The notes under the pieces were generated by a model, which saw only the letters and a program-made list of their open reading frames with translations, had not been told where the DNA came from and ran no database searches. This document shows positions 36,401 through 49,500 of a stretch of DNA of 64,000 nucleotides, piece after piece. The translations under genes and the position numbers were made by a program. Numbering within the stretch: position 1 is the first letter of the stretch; the number at the start of each line of letters is the position of its first letter. Source of the stretch: Paramacrobiotus metropolitanus (lineage: Eukaryota; Tardigrada; Eutardigrada; Parachela; Macrobiotidae). The stretch covers positions 620,001-684,000 of the forward strand of contig NW_026570242.1 in the NCBI RefSeq assembly GCF_019649055.1. Direction: 5' to 3'.

Positions 36401-39400
36401 AACCCATTGTAGCCCAAGGTAGGAAGTCCAGGTCAAGGGAAGTGGTCCGGTACATGATGCCAAATTCGTGTACATGTGCGAAAACCTTCACTTTCGCGCA
36501 CCCCCAAACACCTTTTTGCTTCGTTTTATGACATTCTGTAGCCAGATGATTTTCTTACAGAAGCATGAAAACCGTTTGTGTGCGCAACATCCGGTTCGGA
36601 AGTAATGGCAGCAAAAAAATTCCAAAAAGTTTAAATGCATTCCGGTGTATTAAAAGTCTCGTTATCAATCGATCTTCTCTAAATTTTGCATGCAGACGCA
36701 CATATGCATGAATATCGTTGGCCAAATATGTAGAACGCAGCTGTACAATTGGAGCCAAAAACCGGTTTAGTTGCAAACTCCCGGCGCAAGAGCACAGAAC
36801 TCCGACTCGTACTATGCAGTGCTTGCTAACTTCTGACTCTTAGGTTTTACCAAGAAGCGGAACATAAAGGACCTAAGAAATTTTATGAAACGGTAGAAAG
36901 CAAAGTTAAGAATCTGATGGTCTAATCCAAGTTAAGAAGTCCGAGTTAAGAGTCCAGGTTAAGAACTCCGAGTCTAAGTTTGGTCACCAAAGCGGTACGA
37001 CGGCACAATACTACACTACGTGATAGCAATGAAATTCTCTCTCGGTACTCTTTCAACCGGCAACCGATGTACGCTCCAATCCTTAAGGGGACCACTATGA
37101 GATGACTTTGCGTTTAAATATGTTTCCAATTTTAACATCAGCTTGTAGGAAATTTTTCGGGCTTCCAGAGAGTGTGTCCCGATACGGCACAGTAAACTGT
37201 GATCACAAGTTATGAGTAAAAAAACAAGCCTGGGTCAGCAGCGGCGCAGTAAATGCAGTGATGTTATCGGCTAGCCATGGCCAGTCACATGGCAGATATG
37301 CCACAGAAGATCTCAGACAGAACACCTGATGCTGTCCTGTGGCCGGAGCATACCCATTCTTCCCTCTCAAGCTATGTCCTGTCTGATCTCTTTCTGCAAG
37401 CGCGGGCATGGGTAGCCGGCTCTGGCACACATTGCTGCCGGTCAGTCCACAAGCCCTCCATTCAGCTGCCGTTTTCCAAAAACTAGTTAAATGGCTTTAA
37501 AAATCGATAACTTCATTGTAAAACTTGCTACACTTTCCAAATGGGCATCAGCTAATGTGTTATTTTCTAGAAAGCTTATATACCGACACTCCGCTATAGT
37601 CCAACAAAGCATGTTTGAATAAACTCCAAAAAACACTTTTCAAAAAGTGTTTTTCTCAGTTTTTTTTAAAGTTAACAACATTTTTTATTAGCATGTTGGA
37701 GAATATAAGCTTTTCAGGCTAAAACACATCCAATGATGTGTATTGCATCTAATTCGAGAAAACTTTCTCATTCAACTTTTGATTCCAAAGTTTTTTCTTT
37801 GTTCCTTGAATACCTCTGTCTAGAGAGAGCGCAGACAATATCGCAGCACACCATTGTATAGCCAAACCCTTTGCGCATGCAGACAGAACAATGGAAACAG
37901 TGATCTTTCAGCTGTTTTAAACTTATTCGTGTTTTCCCAGACCTACTTTCATCTCATAGGGATCCCCTTAACGAAGTAGGTAAACATTGCTGTCCTCCGT
38001 CCGTTTCACTGTGTGCATATGTGACAAGCCGATGCGCAGCAATAGCACTGGCTTCAGACTTCTTCTAGCGCCATAACTAACGCATGTCAAATTTATCGTA
38101 TAAACTCATATTAAACATTTTTACCGCATTATTAAACACAAGCACAGCGCGCGGCGCTTACGCGCCGCGCTGCAGTGCAAAGGCGGTTCTTGTCGGCTGG
38201 TTCTTTTTGCTAAACGATTTGAAGTGAAACGGTTTTATATGCTAAGTAAGTCTTATTGAAAGGGGAATACACTTACTGTATCTAGAATTTAGAAATGGGT
38301 TAAACCGAAATCCTTCGGTTACAAAACGCTTAAAAGCGGTGACACATCTTGCGTGGCCTTGGGTTACTAAACGGTAAAGGAGCGGGTACCGCACGCGTGG
38401 CCTTCGGTTAAAAAAAGCCTAAAAGAGCGGGTACCGCGCGCGGGGCCTTCAGTGACCAAAAGCTCAAAAGGTCGGGTACCGCACGCGTAGCCTTCGGTGA
38501 CCAAAGGCTAATAAAAGCGGGTACCGCACGTGTGGCCTTCGGTGATCAAAAGCTTAAAAAGGCGGGTACCGCAGGCATGGCTTCGGTGACCAAAGGCTAA
38601 TAAGAGCGGGTACCGCACGCGTGGCCTTCGGTTAAAAAAAGCCTAAAAGAGCGGGTACCGCGCGGGGCCTTCAGTGACCAAAGGCTCAAAAGGTCGGGTA
38701 CCGCACGCGTAGCCTTCGGTGACCAAAGGCTAATAAGCGGTACCGCGGCAAAAGCTTCGGTGACCGCAGGCATGCCATCCAAAATGCGGGTACCGCACGC
38801 GTGGCCTTCGGTGACGAAATGCACTGGGAATTGGGAATTGATTTGTCTTGGTCTTAATTATGGTTAAATCTATATGTTGTAAGCACTGCATTGTAGTTAT
38901 CTTCGTTGTTCTTCAGAGTTTAAAATACGTATCAGGAAAGTTTATTCGACATACGTAATATATGAGCCGGTACTGTTGGCCACAGTAGCATTTCTAAAGC
39001 ATTCATAACAACACAAAATACAAGAAAAACACACACAAAACTGATTAAGAATGTTTAAGTTTTGGCGTAGTGCCAATAGGCATCGAGCAGTCGCGCAGGT
39101 GCACGCGACTGGCTGAGCATATGTGCAGGAACGGACGGAAGACAGCTTTGTTTGCTCTTCCAATTACGACTGGCGGTCGTCATTTCTAGGCGGTTGATTA
39201 AACAGCGCTCTTATCACGTAGTGTGTGTGTTATGCCTTGGCGGTACAGTGGCAAACTGAGTTTCCCTGCATAGTGCCGGTCCGAGTGACACTATGTCTTC
39301 TCTGTCAGTTCGGGTACCGTACCGCCACCATTAAATATAAATCACCTACACAGAATGCTGGGCCACTCTCCGAATTTTTCTTTTGTATCGTAATCTAGAT

Positions 39401-42400
39401 CTAGTAATAAATGATTCTCTTTAATCTTCTTGATTAGTTACGGCGCTTTTTGGTGGAAATCCTAGACCGGGTGCCAATGGAAAGTATTGCTACAATTGAA
39501 CAATTGGCAGCCACATTCGCACAAGTTGTTGGCAGTATGGAAGATCTGGATGACGGCACGCAGGTTTGTTTCTGCCTAAAAAATCTGCTTACGAACATTG
39601 CGACACGATTACCTCAACTCTACCATTGCAGTACTGACTGACGGTTCAGAATAGTCGGTCCACTTACTGTATTATGAGTTACCCCTCCGCCACTCACCGC
39701 CCCGGCGCTCCAAATCTCCGAAAGTGGGAGGTGAACGCCTCCCCTTCCCTTTCAAGGGGGCCTACTGGTTGTTATAATTGGTATTATTATTATTATCGAA
39801 CCGACAGTAGCCACACTCCACTGGTTGGGTATGAGTAGCCTTCGCCTTCCGCCTTCTCCTCCGCCTTCGCCTTTTGAGCGGTACGCATTCGCCTTTGCGT
39901 TCCAAAACATGCGCCCACTAATTGGCTTTTTTATGTTATTCTGAGATTTCTTGGGTTAAATTCCTAGGTAGTAGTATTCTTAGGATGTATTGTCATTTTC
40001 TCAGGTTTCTTAGGTTTCTCAGGTTTCTCAGGTTTATTAGGTTTCTTAGTTTTCTCAGGTTTCTTAGGTTTCTAAGGTTACTTAGGTTTCCTAGGTTTCT
40101 TAGGTTTCTTAGGTTATTCTTAGGTTATTGTTTTTCTTAGGTTATTCTTGTTTCAAAAGTTTTCTTTGAATGATTTTTTCTTAGGTTTTTTTACGCTTAA
40201 CGAAAGAAATCAAAGAAACTTCAGGATAACATATTAAGGCTAGGAATCCTAAGAATACATAAGATAACCTAAGAAACCTAAAAATACATAAGAAAACCAA
40301 AGGAAGTCGCAACATCTCCCAGGAATATTACCCAGGAATATAATAAAGTAAGAAGGCCAATGAGAAGGCGCATGTTTTAGAAGGCGAAGGCGAATGCGTA
40401 CCGCTCAAAAGGCGAAGGCGGAGGAGAAGGCGTAAGGCGAAGGCCACTCAAACCTAGCCGGCACGGTTAGTATCCTGAACCGGCCCCGCGAATTTAAATA
40501 TTACCCCACTCCCGAAGACTTGCTCACTTTCTCCTCACATGTTCACTTTTTTCAATAATCCCACGAATTTTTATTGATGTAGCAAAACGTGTTTCGTGTA
40601 ATTCTACTTAAAAATGATTTAAAGTTAAAAACCAGATCGATGTTCAAACAACCCTAAACACATAAAAAAATATCCATTCGGAAACACCAAAAAACCATTA
40701 CTGCATTAAAAAGAATAAGAAAGCTCAGGAAAACAAAAACGACAAACAACAAACTTGAGAAAACAAATTAAATGATTAAAGTAAGAATAACGGAAGAAAA
40801 CTTCAGAAATCTAAGATACTTAGAGAACATACAAAAACATAAAAGATCTGTAATCTAACAAGCCCAGATTTACGGTGGCTCAAGCGTTAGGTGTCTCAAA
40901 TGTCTGGTGGCCGAAATGGCGGAAGTGTCAGGACACCTTGGTGGTTGAATCTGCCTTTCGTACGTTGTACAAAACCCAACCCGCTATCTCTATGCAGGAA
41001 GAACGGACCAATGGTTCTGCTAGGGCAGGTAAATCCCAGCTAGTATGTCACCCTAGCCGGAAATGGGCTATCTGCTCCACGATGAATAACAACAATAATA
41101 ATAATTAGGCAGTCAGGCTAGGCTGACTGCAGCGGTCCCTTGTAAATAACTGATCGTGGAAAATGCATGGTGGTTTGTGACAAGAAATCACGTTTGCAGG
41201 AAATGGGAGCGCGGATACTTGCGACCCTGACGGACAGTATAACGCAGTTGCTTTTGAAAACCGAGCTTGCTCTCCGGTTATCAGACTCTTCTGTTTACCG
41301 TGAAACTGCAGGGTATGTGAAATCTCGTTGTCGTTGCTGATATAAGATATATCTATGTTATAAAGATATCGTTGCTGGACGTACTTATAGAAGCTACAGT
41401 GCATAGATTTCCGGTTTATTATGCAAAAAAGCTTCGTGATAGGTGTACCGCTGCAAAAATATCCACACAAAATGAGCAGATTATGTGTTACAAGTTGAGT
41501 AAGTCTGACAGTTGTGGTACGAGTCTTTTACCATTAACACAAGACCATGCTGCCTCCCTTAATTTGGGGAACGTTTTACAAATCTTATTCGGTTTAGGTT
41601 GCTAAACTTTCAAGCACTAAAAAGCTTCGGATTTCTTACTTTTCTTCGCTGTAGCATGTTGGTTTTCGAAAGCGATCGGCTCTACCGTGACCGTTTATGG
41701 ACTTTACGATGCGTTTGTGCGCCGTTTGTTTGTTTTAACGTCGTTGGCGGACTTTTTGCCTTTCGTTCAGTACTACCTGTTTCAGCTTACAGCAGAAGCC
41801 AAAACTTTACCACCTGTTCATCATCACCAAAGCTAACCATAAGGTTTCCTGTGATCGGGACGCACTATTCTGTTATGCCGGCCACGCATTAAGAAACATC
41901 TAGCAATACACTTACTTACTCATATTGTACATAGCTGTTCGTTTAGCTCGCTAACCTGTAAAAACATTCAAGCTATTAGCTACTGTCTGTTGGTCCTTCC
42001 CAATGTACTGTCTGTTGGTCCTTCCCAATGATTTTAATGCCTTACTATTGCGCCACACTCTGTACGCGTTGTCAGCTTTTGGCATTGATATCATTATCGC
42101 ATAAACATATTTTTTTTAAAAAACTGAAGAATTTACCGCCGTACTTTTGCGGTAATTCTGGAGCCCAGTCAAGTTCGGAACGATTCGCACTCTTCCGTAA
42201 GCGACGTTTGCCAGTATCCGGACAGAAGATCCAACAAGGTTACCCAAAATGGTACCTTGTATAGAAGCACTCGTACTACACACCTTCATGAGAGGAAAAT
42301 CTGTTTTGTACGAATTAAACTGAAAAAAACGATGTTTTTCACCCTAAATTTTTGAAATTTAAATAAATAAAAAGTCATTTATTCCAGAAACAAATAAACT

Positions 42401-45400
42401 GCAACGTAGAAGCGGGGTTTAGTGTAACAGGAAAACTTCGAGAAGAGCTTTTCTGCTTAAAGTTCAAAATGCGTCTGAAATGTGCGTTCTGAGCACCGGA
42501 AATCACTTTTTTTGCTGTGTACAGAGTCAGAATGCAGTTAACTACAAAGGGCTACCGATCACTTCGGCCGTTTTCATTTCGGCCGCGTTCATTTGGGCCA
42601 AAGTTTTTCGGCCGCCGATCATTTCGGCCACAGTACATTTCGGCCGATGCTAATTATAGCTTAATTTACAAGAAAACGCTACTTCCGATATGAATTTATC
42701 GGTAACTTAAAACCGTTGAATCAAATGATAGGAAATTGCCGCGTTCATATGATTTTGCACGCACAATTTGCTTCAGCAGTTCTGGAGGTGCTGCTGTCAC
42801 CATCATATCTCCCTTTCGATGGCACAAAGTAGAGCCCCCACACAGTGGCAAATTTTTGTACGGAGCCCATTGTAAAACCGGTTTTTGTTTTACGGTAACG
42901 TACGGCACTTTCGTTACAGTATCAATTTACAGTGCTACGGTTACGTACTGCTGTGCCGCACACTGCGCACAGCATGCCGTATACAGCAGTACAGTATACT
43001 GCTTGGGGGCTCTATAACGTAGTCACGAAACCTACCGGTAGAGTACTAAAAACCTAACCGTACGACACCTAGGAAAAAAACAAAAAATTAAAAGAAATCT
43101 TCATGTCATAAATCATCAAAAGATAACCTAAGCATGCCTGAAAACATAAGAAAATCAAAGAAAGCCTAAGAAGACTTAAGAAACCATAACGAATCTAAGA
43201 AAACCTAGGAAAACCTAAGACGTACGGCACTTTCGTTACAGCATCAATTTTCACTATGGTTACGTAAAAAACCTAAGAAAACCTAAGAAGCCTAAGAAAC
43301 CCAAGAAACCTAAGAAACCTAAGAAACCTAAGAAACCTAAGAAACCTGAGGAACCGTAATAAGCCTAGAAATCCTAGAAAAGCTAGAAAACGCAGGAAAC
43401 CCAAGAAACCTATGACGGCCGAATGTCCGGTTGCCGAAATGAGCGTTTGCCGAAACGAGTGTTGGCCGAAGTGAGCCACGGCCGAAATGAACGTTGGCCG
43501 AAGTGAACCTGTGCGGCCGAAATGTAACGTGGCCGAAGTGATCGGATGCGACTACAAAGGCCTCCCTAAAGTTGTTAGAAACTGGTTTTTCAGGTTTTTT
43601 GCATGATTAGATCCAAGAGTTTTCTCACGATTTGTGAATTGCTGTAGTTATCGGTTTTATTAAAGTTGGCAAACTGCTTTGAATTTATCGAAGAACTTTA
43701 TTTATTCTGCACACTTTCGCCGAATCTTTCGCTTTTCGCCTGCAGTGCCGAACCAGTTGGTTTGCTCATGTATGCAGAGTGGCCACTGGTGAGTAGCAAG
43801 CGCTCGCGGAACAGTGTTGTCTTTCCTTCTACTAAAAGCCGTGTCTCACGGCCTTTAGCACCTTTTCGTGTTCGTACCGCATAGTTCATACACAAGGTTT
43901 TGGTCTGTTCCTAATTTCACTTGGCAGTGGGCGTAGTATTTTTAAGGCCGTTATTCCGGAAACCATTCTATCTTTTCCAGATAAAGGAAAGCGCGTTTAA
44001 ATGGACGTGCCGTTTCATTGTCAGCTGAGGTCATTCAACTTTACGTTGTTGACCACAGGTGGCAGCAGAGCTGTTTACTCAAACAGAAACATTATTGTCG
44101 GTTATTCAAACAGAATTTATTAAAGAAATTTCTCAAGGTTTCTTTTGTGTAGGTATTTACTGAGTGCCATATCGAGTTTGGTAGAAGCCATGGATCTGTT
44201 TTATCAGAAGAAAGAGGTGCCACAGGTACTTATACTACCAAATACGAGACAGTATTTTTCAATTAAGATACAGTAGTTGCTAATTAAGATTGGCAAACCA
44301 CTGGCTTGATTCCACGACTACTCGTATGTGTGCTTATCAACATATGCAATTTGCCGGAAAGCTTACAAGCAGTGGCCAGTGAGACCACAATATATTCCTG
44401 AATACTTTGGACATACCATCTAAAGAGAAAAACTTGCTCGACTTGGCATGTCATATCTCTTACAATGGGGAAGTATTACCATCTTTTTACACACATCAGA
44501 TGTGCCGCCCATCGACGCATGTCTCCGCTCAAACTTGAGCGCCCATTCTGGGCTAGGTATGAGTGGCCTTCGCCTTCCGCCTTCTCCTCCGCCTTCGCCT
44601 TTTGAGCGGTGCGCATTCGCCTTCGCCTTCTAAAACATGCGCCTTCTCATTGGCCTTCTTACTTTATTATATTCCTGGGTCATATTCCTGGGAGATGTTG
44701 CGACTTTCTCAGGTTTTCTTATGTATTTTTAGGTTTCTTAGGTTATCTTATGTATTCTTAGGATTCCTAGCCTTAATATGTTATCCTGAAGTTTCTTTGA
44801 TTTCTTTCGTTAAGCGTAAAAAAACCTAAGAAAAAATCATTCAAAGAAAACTTTTGAAACAAGAATAACCTAAGAAAAACAATAACCTAAGAATAACCTA
44901 AAAAACCTAAGAAACCTAAGAAGCCTAAGAAACCTAAGAAATCTAAGAAACCTAAGAAATCTACGAAACCTCAGAAACCTAGGAAACCTAAGTAACCTAA
45001 GAAACCTAAGTAACCTGAGAAAACTAAGAAACTTAATAAACCTAAGAAACCTGAGAAACCTAAGAAACCTAATAAACCTAATAAACCTGAGAAACCTGAG
45101 AAACCTAAGAAACCTGAGAAAATGACAATACATCCTAAGAATACTACTACCTAGGAATTTATCCCAAGAAATCTCAGAATAACTTAAAAAAGCCAATTAG
45201 TAGGCGCATGTTTTAGAAGGCGAAGGCGAATGCGTACCGCTCAAAAGGCGAAGGCGGAGGAGAAGGCGGAAGGCGAAGGCTACTCATACCCAACCCCCAT
45301 TCTGCCTTTGCAGCAGTTACGTTAGCGACTTTCTCGCTTCGAGTCCACGTAAAGCACTGACGTATTTCGATGGTTTTTACGTATATTTGAATTAAAAAAT

Positions 45401-46522
45401 GTTGAAAGATCTTTAAATAGTAACTTTGTGGGTTCATAGAACCAAAAACGAAAATATATTGAGACAAGATGTTCAATGCTCACAAAATACAGCTGTGAGC
45501 TGACCATATATACCGGATATACAGTTGCTGTACAGTTATTTTGCTATATTGTATTGCAATGGCTCGTGGCGTGGCGTACGAGTTTATAAGGGCGTAGTGG
45601 CAAGAAGATATAAGTTTTTCTTTTTAATTTTACATACTTTAAGGACGCCTTCTGCTTAAACGTTTACAGAAAATAACTAGAAGGACATCGGTGTCTATTT
45701 TTTTAATGTTTTAGACGAATTTTTTTCGAAAATGTTTCACTTGTTCTTAACGATTGTTCAACCAAAATTTTTTATTTGTTTTTAATCATTGTCCAACCAA
45801 AACGACCATCGCCCATTCGCTAGAGCTGGCCAACCGGACTGTACGCGTAGCTAGGTGTTGCGCAAGATTTCACCCTTGAGGCCTTGTCGTAACTGTAGAA
45901 CTGTGTCAGTACGCCAATAAGGGCATGGCTGCTCATAAAATGACAGTTTGCTACGAGTTCAGTGCGCATAATAATTTCTTGGTCTATAGGATCATCATTT
46001 CTCCGAAAACTATTTCGCAACAACGGAGAATGTTCTGTCTTTATGTGGATTCTTAATGGTTCCCGGCGACCGTGCAACGCTATTCTCTACGAACGCGATG
46101 ACTTTTGCAATCGGCAAAACCGATATACCGAATCTGCCTTCGTATATCAAGAACGAAGACGCCTTAAACCGTTATCTGTATCTCGCAAATGTCAACGATA
46201 TAGATGAGAAAATGGAAAACGTAATCGAATTACAGGCAAGATGCGCAAGTAAACAGATGCCTTGTAGTGTTCGAGAAAATTAACAGAATCTGATACTACT
46301 ACGGCTATGGTACCGTTTTATCATAGCTTCCAACTGAGTTCCAAGTTCCAGCTCACGAACTTCGAACGCGTAACCAGCAAGTTGATCGACAGAAGCGCGA
46401 AGGTCTTTTAATCCACACAAAATTTTCGTCGACGATGGTGGCAGACTGACAGGGAAGCATTTTTGCCCTCCCTTGGCAAAGCTGCTTTCCTGACGTTTTG
46501 GCCGTATCATGCGGCCGGCCCG

Positions 46523-46567
<45 letters not shown>

Positions 46568-49500
46568 CTATAGTAAGTTTATGACCGTATCCGAAACGTT
46601 CCTCGCAGAAATTCTTCATCAAAATTTCATAAAAGTTTTTTACAAAATTTTGGCAATTCTCGCAGCATAAACCTGCATCGGCTTTAATTTTAACTTGCAC
46701 TACATTAAATCGGCAGTTTTGCCGAGTCGGCAAAACTGCCGATTTGAATAGAAGCTTCAGCAATTTATGAAGGTATAAGCTCGCTGACATCGCGCTTCGC
46801 GCGAAAATTGGCATTTAATGTAATTTTTGGCCCGGCATTTCGTTGCACACAGAAATCGCACCAATCGCGTTGCACACACAAATCGCACAAATCTAACCGC
46901 TTTAAAGAAATTCTGTAGCAATGTTCACAAAATATTATTTCGCCTTCCTTTAGGTTATTGGGTCCTTCAGTGCCCCTTCGCTAATAATTGTTGCATCGCC
47001 TGAAATAGTGGTTATAACTTTTCCAGTCCTACAAATCCAGTACCATTTTGCAGTGGTAATGGTGCACTGATGTGGTTAACAAACACCGCTAGTATTAGTA
47101 CTTAAGTAAACCGCGCATCTTGCACGGTTGATTGTTCTGGCTTTCTGGGCGGCACAAAGGGGGGGGGCGGGGGGCGGTCCTCCCCCTGTTTTCGATTTTT
47201 GACCGCCGGGGGGGGGGGGGCTATACGCGGGGCCGTATGGGCGCCACGCGTATCCTCGACAGCGAACAGCGGTGAACCCGGATGAGGCTTTAATGCCGAA
47301 TCTAATGCGCACCGTGGCGCAGCAACACCCGACTAACAAGGAAGATTCTGCAGCCAGTGCAACTGTGCTGCAGATCCGTCAAAACAGCGCAGCAATGTGC
47401 GGGGTGGAAATCCCCAGAAACAGCGAATAGCTACTCAGGAGGGCGGAGCGTCCCGCCCTTACAGGGCGGACTGGGGAAAACATGGCTGCAGGTGAACCGC
47501 CAGGGGGCGCAATAAATCATAATTATTTTCGATATTTTCGATTTTTTTTATATTTTTCTTATTTTTTCGGATTTTTTTAATTTTTTTAAAATTTTTTTTT
47601 TAATTTTTATTCCGCCCCCCGGTGGACGGTCCAAAATCAGTCGCCCCCCCCCCCCGGCGAATTTGGCGCGCTCGACAGCCCCCCGGCGGCCTTCCTCCCT
47701 CCATCCAAAAATTCCTTGTGCCGGGCCTGCGTAGCGCTAATGGTTGTTAATGGTTAATGTGTCTCAGTGAAGTTGAGGCAACTGAATGCGTGTACGAGCA
47801 TCGGCCACATGCGATCAGTTCGGCCGAAGTTCACTTAGTCTCACACTTACTTCGGCGACCGCTTATTTCGGCTTCTGCAATCGTGTGACAAGCTTCCCTT
47901 GGTCCCAAACTTCGTTATTTTTAGTTTTTTAGGTTTTATTTTGTTTTCCTGTGTTTTCTTATGTTTTTTATGGTTTCTGGTTGCCTATATTTTTCTCTGT
48001 CAAATCGAAGTTTTAGATGTGAGAGTTTGAGGAGCGGAAACGGACCTTTTGCTGCTAAATTAGGTCCAACGGGACGGCACTCACAATCTGATGCACCTGG
48101 TGTAGGATTGTTAGTCGAAATGTAACGTCGCTGAAGTGAATCGCGGCCGAAAACATCGGGCCGAATTAAGCACAGCCGAAATTTAAACGACCAAAGTGAT
48201 AGGTAGCCGTTATGGGCTAAGGGCTAGGTCCGTTACCAACTTACTTACCACCATGGCTGGCCAGCCATCGTATGCAGATGTAGAACCGCCATATGATTAT
48301 TACTTGATTTGCATAAATAAGAATATAAGATCACAATGCTTTGGTTTCAGGCGATATATAGCTCGAAGCAGATGGTTACTTCAAGAAAGACGGACGAGCT
48401 TAGCGTAAATACGCCGAATATTATTATCACTATATGCGAGGTAGAGAACGAAGGACGAATGGCAGATTGTAAAGATAGTATAAATTTATCTACGGATGTG
48501 GCAGTAATCAAGATTCCTATCCGAGGTAAGCAAAGTTCTCAAAATGCTATAATGACCGATGAAGTTACTATGAATGGCGCGCGGTAATATCGGCGACCAT
48601 GTTCCAGGGATTGCTACCACAGTCTCACGTTTAACACCATCGTGGCCTTGTGCTTGCTTTAGATGTGCCTATTGTCAATACAACAAAAGACCAGAAAATA
48701 AATGCATTCACATTGCCTCCCCAAGCGTACACTTCTGGAAACATAACCATCTATAGAGTCCAAATTCCTTTGGAAAAGGATCTACTGGTTTGGATAACAG
48801 TGAGATCGACTCCTGTCCCGCTGCAGATTCTTGCGCAGCCAACGAACAAGCCGACACTTGATACCTTTTCAAGTTCTACCGAAGTTGTTCACGTTGCACC
48901 TTTCACGAATGAGACTGCGCTGGAATTTGCATTCCCGTTTCTATTGAGCACCCGGTCGGCGCACGAATCAACCTTCTTTCTAGCTGTAGTTGCGGGGAGG
49001 TTGGAAGACTACACCAACCCAGCAATTATTAAGACAACAGATGACTATTCTACAGATGATTTAGTGAACGTGTCTATGACTCTTACCGTCCTGTGCGCCA
49101 CTTGTGTTTCCTGGCATAAAGAAGAAAGTCAATGGGTAACAGACGGATGCAAGGTCAGAAGCGCTTTTTGTGTACTGTATTTCGGTTACGGCTGCAAAGC
49201 TTGCCCAGTAATTCCAAGCATTTTTTAGGTATCGGGCCGTTCAACGCCAAGAACTCTTCACTGTGACTGCAATCATTTGTCGGTTTTTGCCGGCGAAGTG
49301 TTCGTACCACCGGTCTATCCAGATCCAGCAACGGATGCGCCTTTGTATCTTGCGTACTTCATTAATCCCATAGTTGTTGTGGTCATCGTTGGTGTTTGGG
49401 TAGCTTATTTTATTGTTGTACTGGCGGTTCGGAAACTGGACAACGGAGATCACGGCACGGTAACAATGCTTGAAATTTCTGATTCATTTGCACTGATTAA

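Noticed and set aside
38335-38820. CRISPR-like array
   Set aside because: Contiguous variable minisatellite units without unique spacers, in an animal intron.
39990-40140. Interstitial telomere repeat
   Set aside because: TTTCTTAGG units are degenerate, often CTCAGG, and are confined to the cores of small transposons.
43746-43788. 43-bp segment with good splice sites as a polycystin exon
   Set aside because: Phase could fit, but the peptide carries no recognisable family pattern; left as a possibility only.
44870-45196. 108-codon minus-strand frame (FLRFLRFLRF repeats), similar at 39,922-40,140
   Set aside because: Translation of the CCTAAGAAA tandem core of the family B elements, not a protein.
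47076-47339. Pro/Gly-rich minus-strand frame
   Set aside because: Produced by G/C homopolymer runs.
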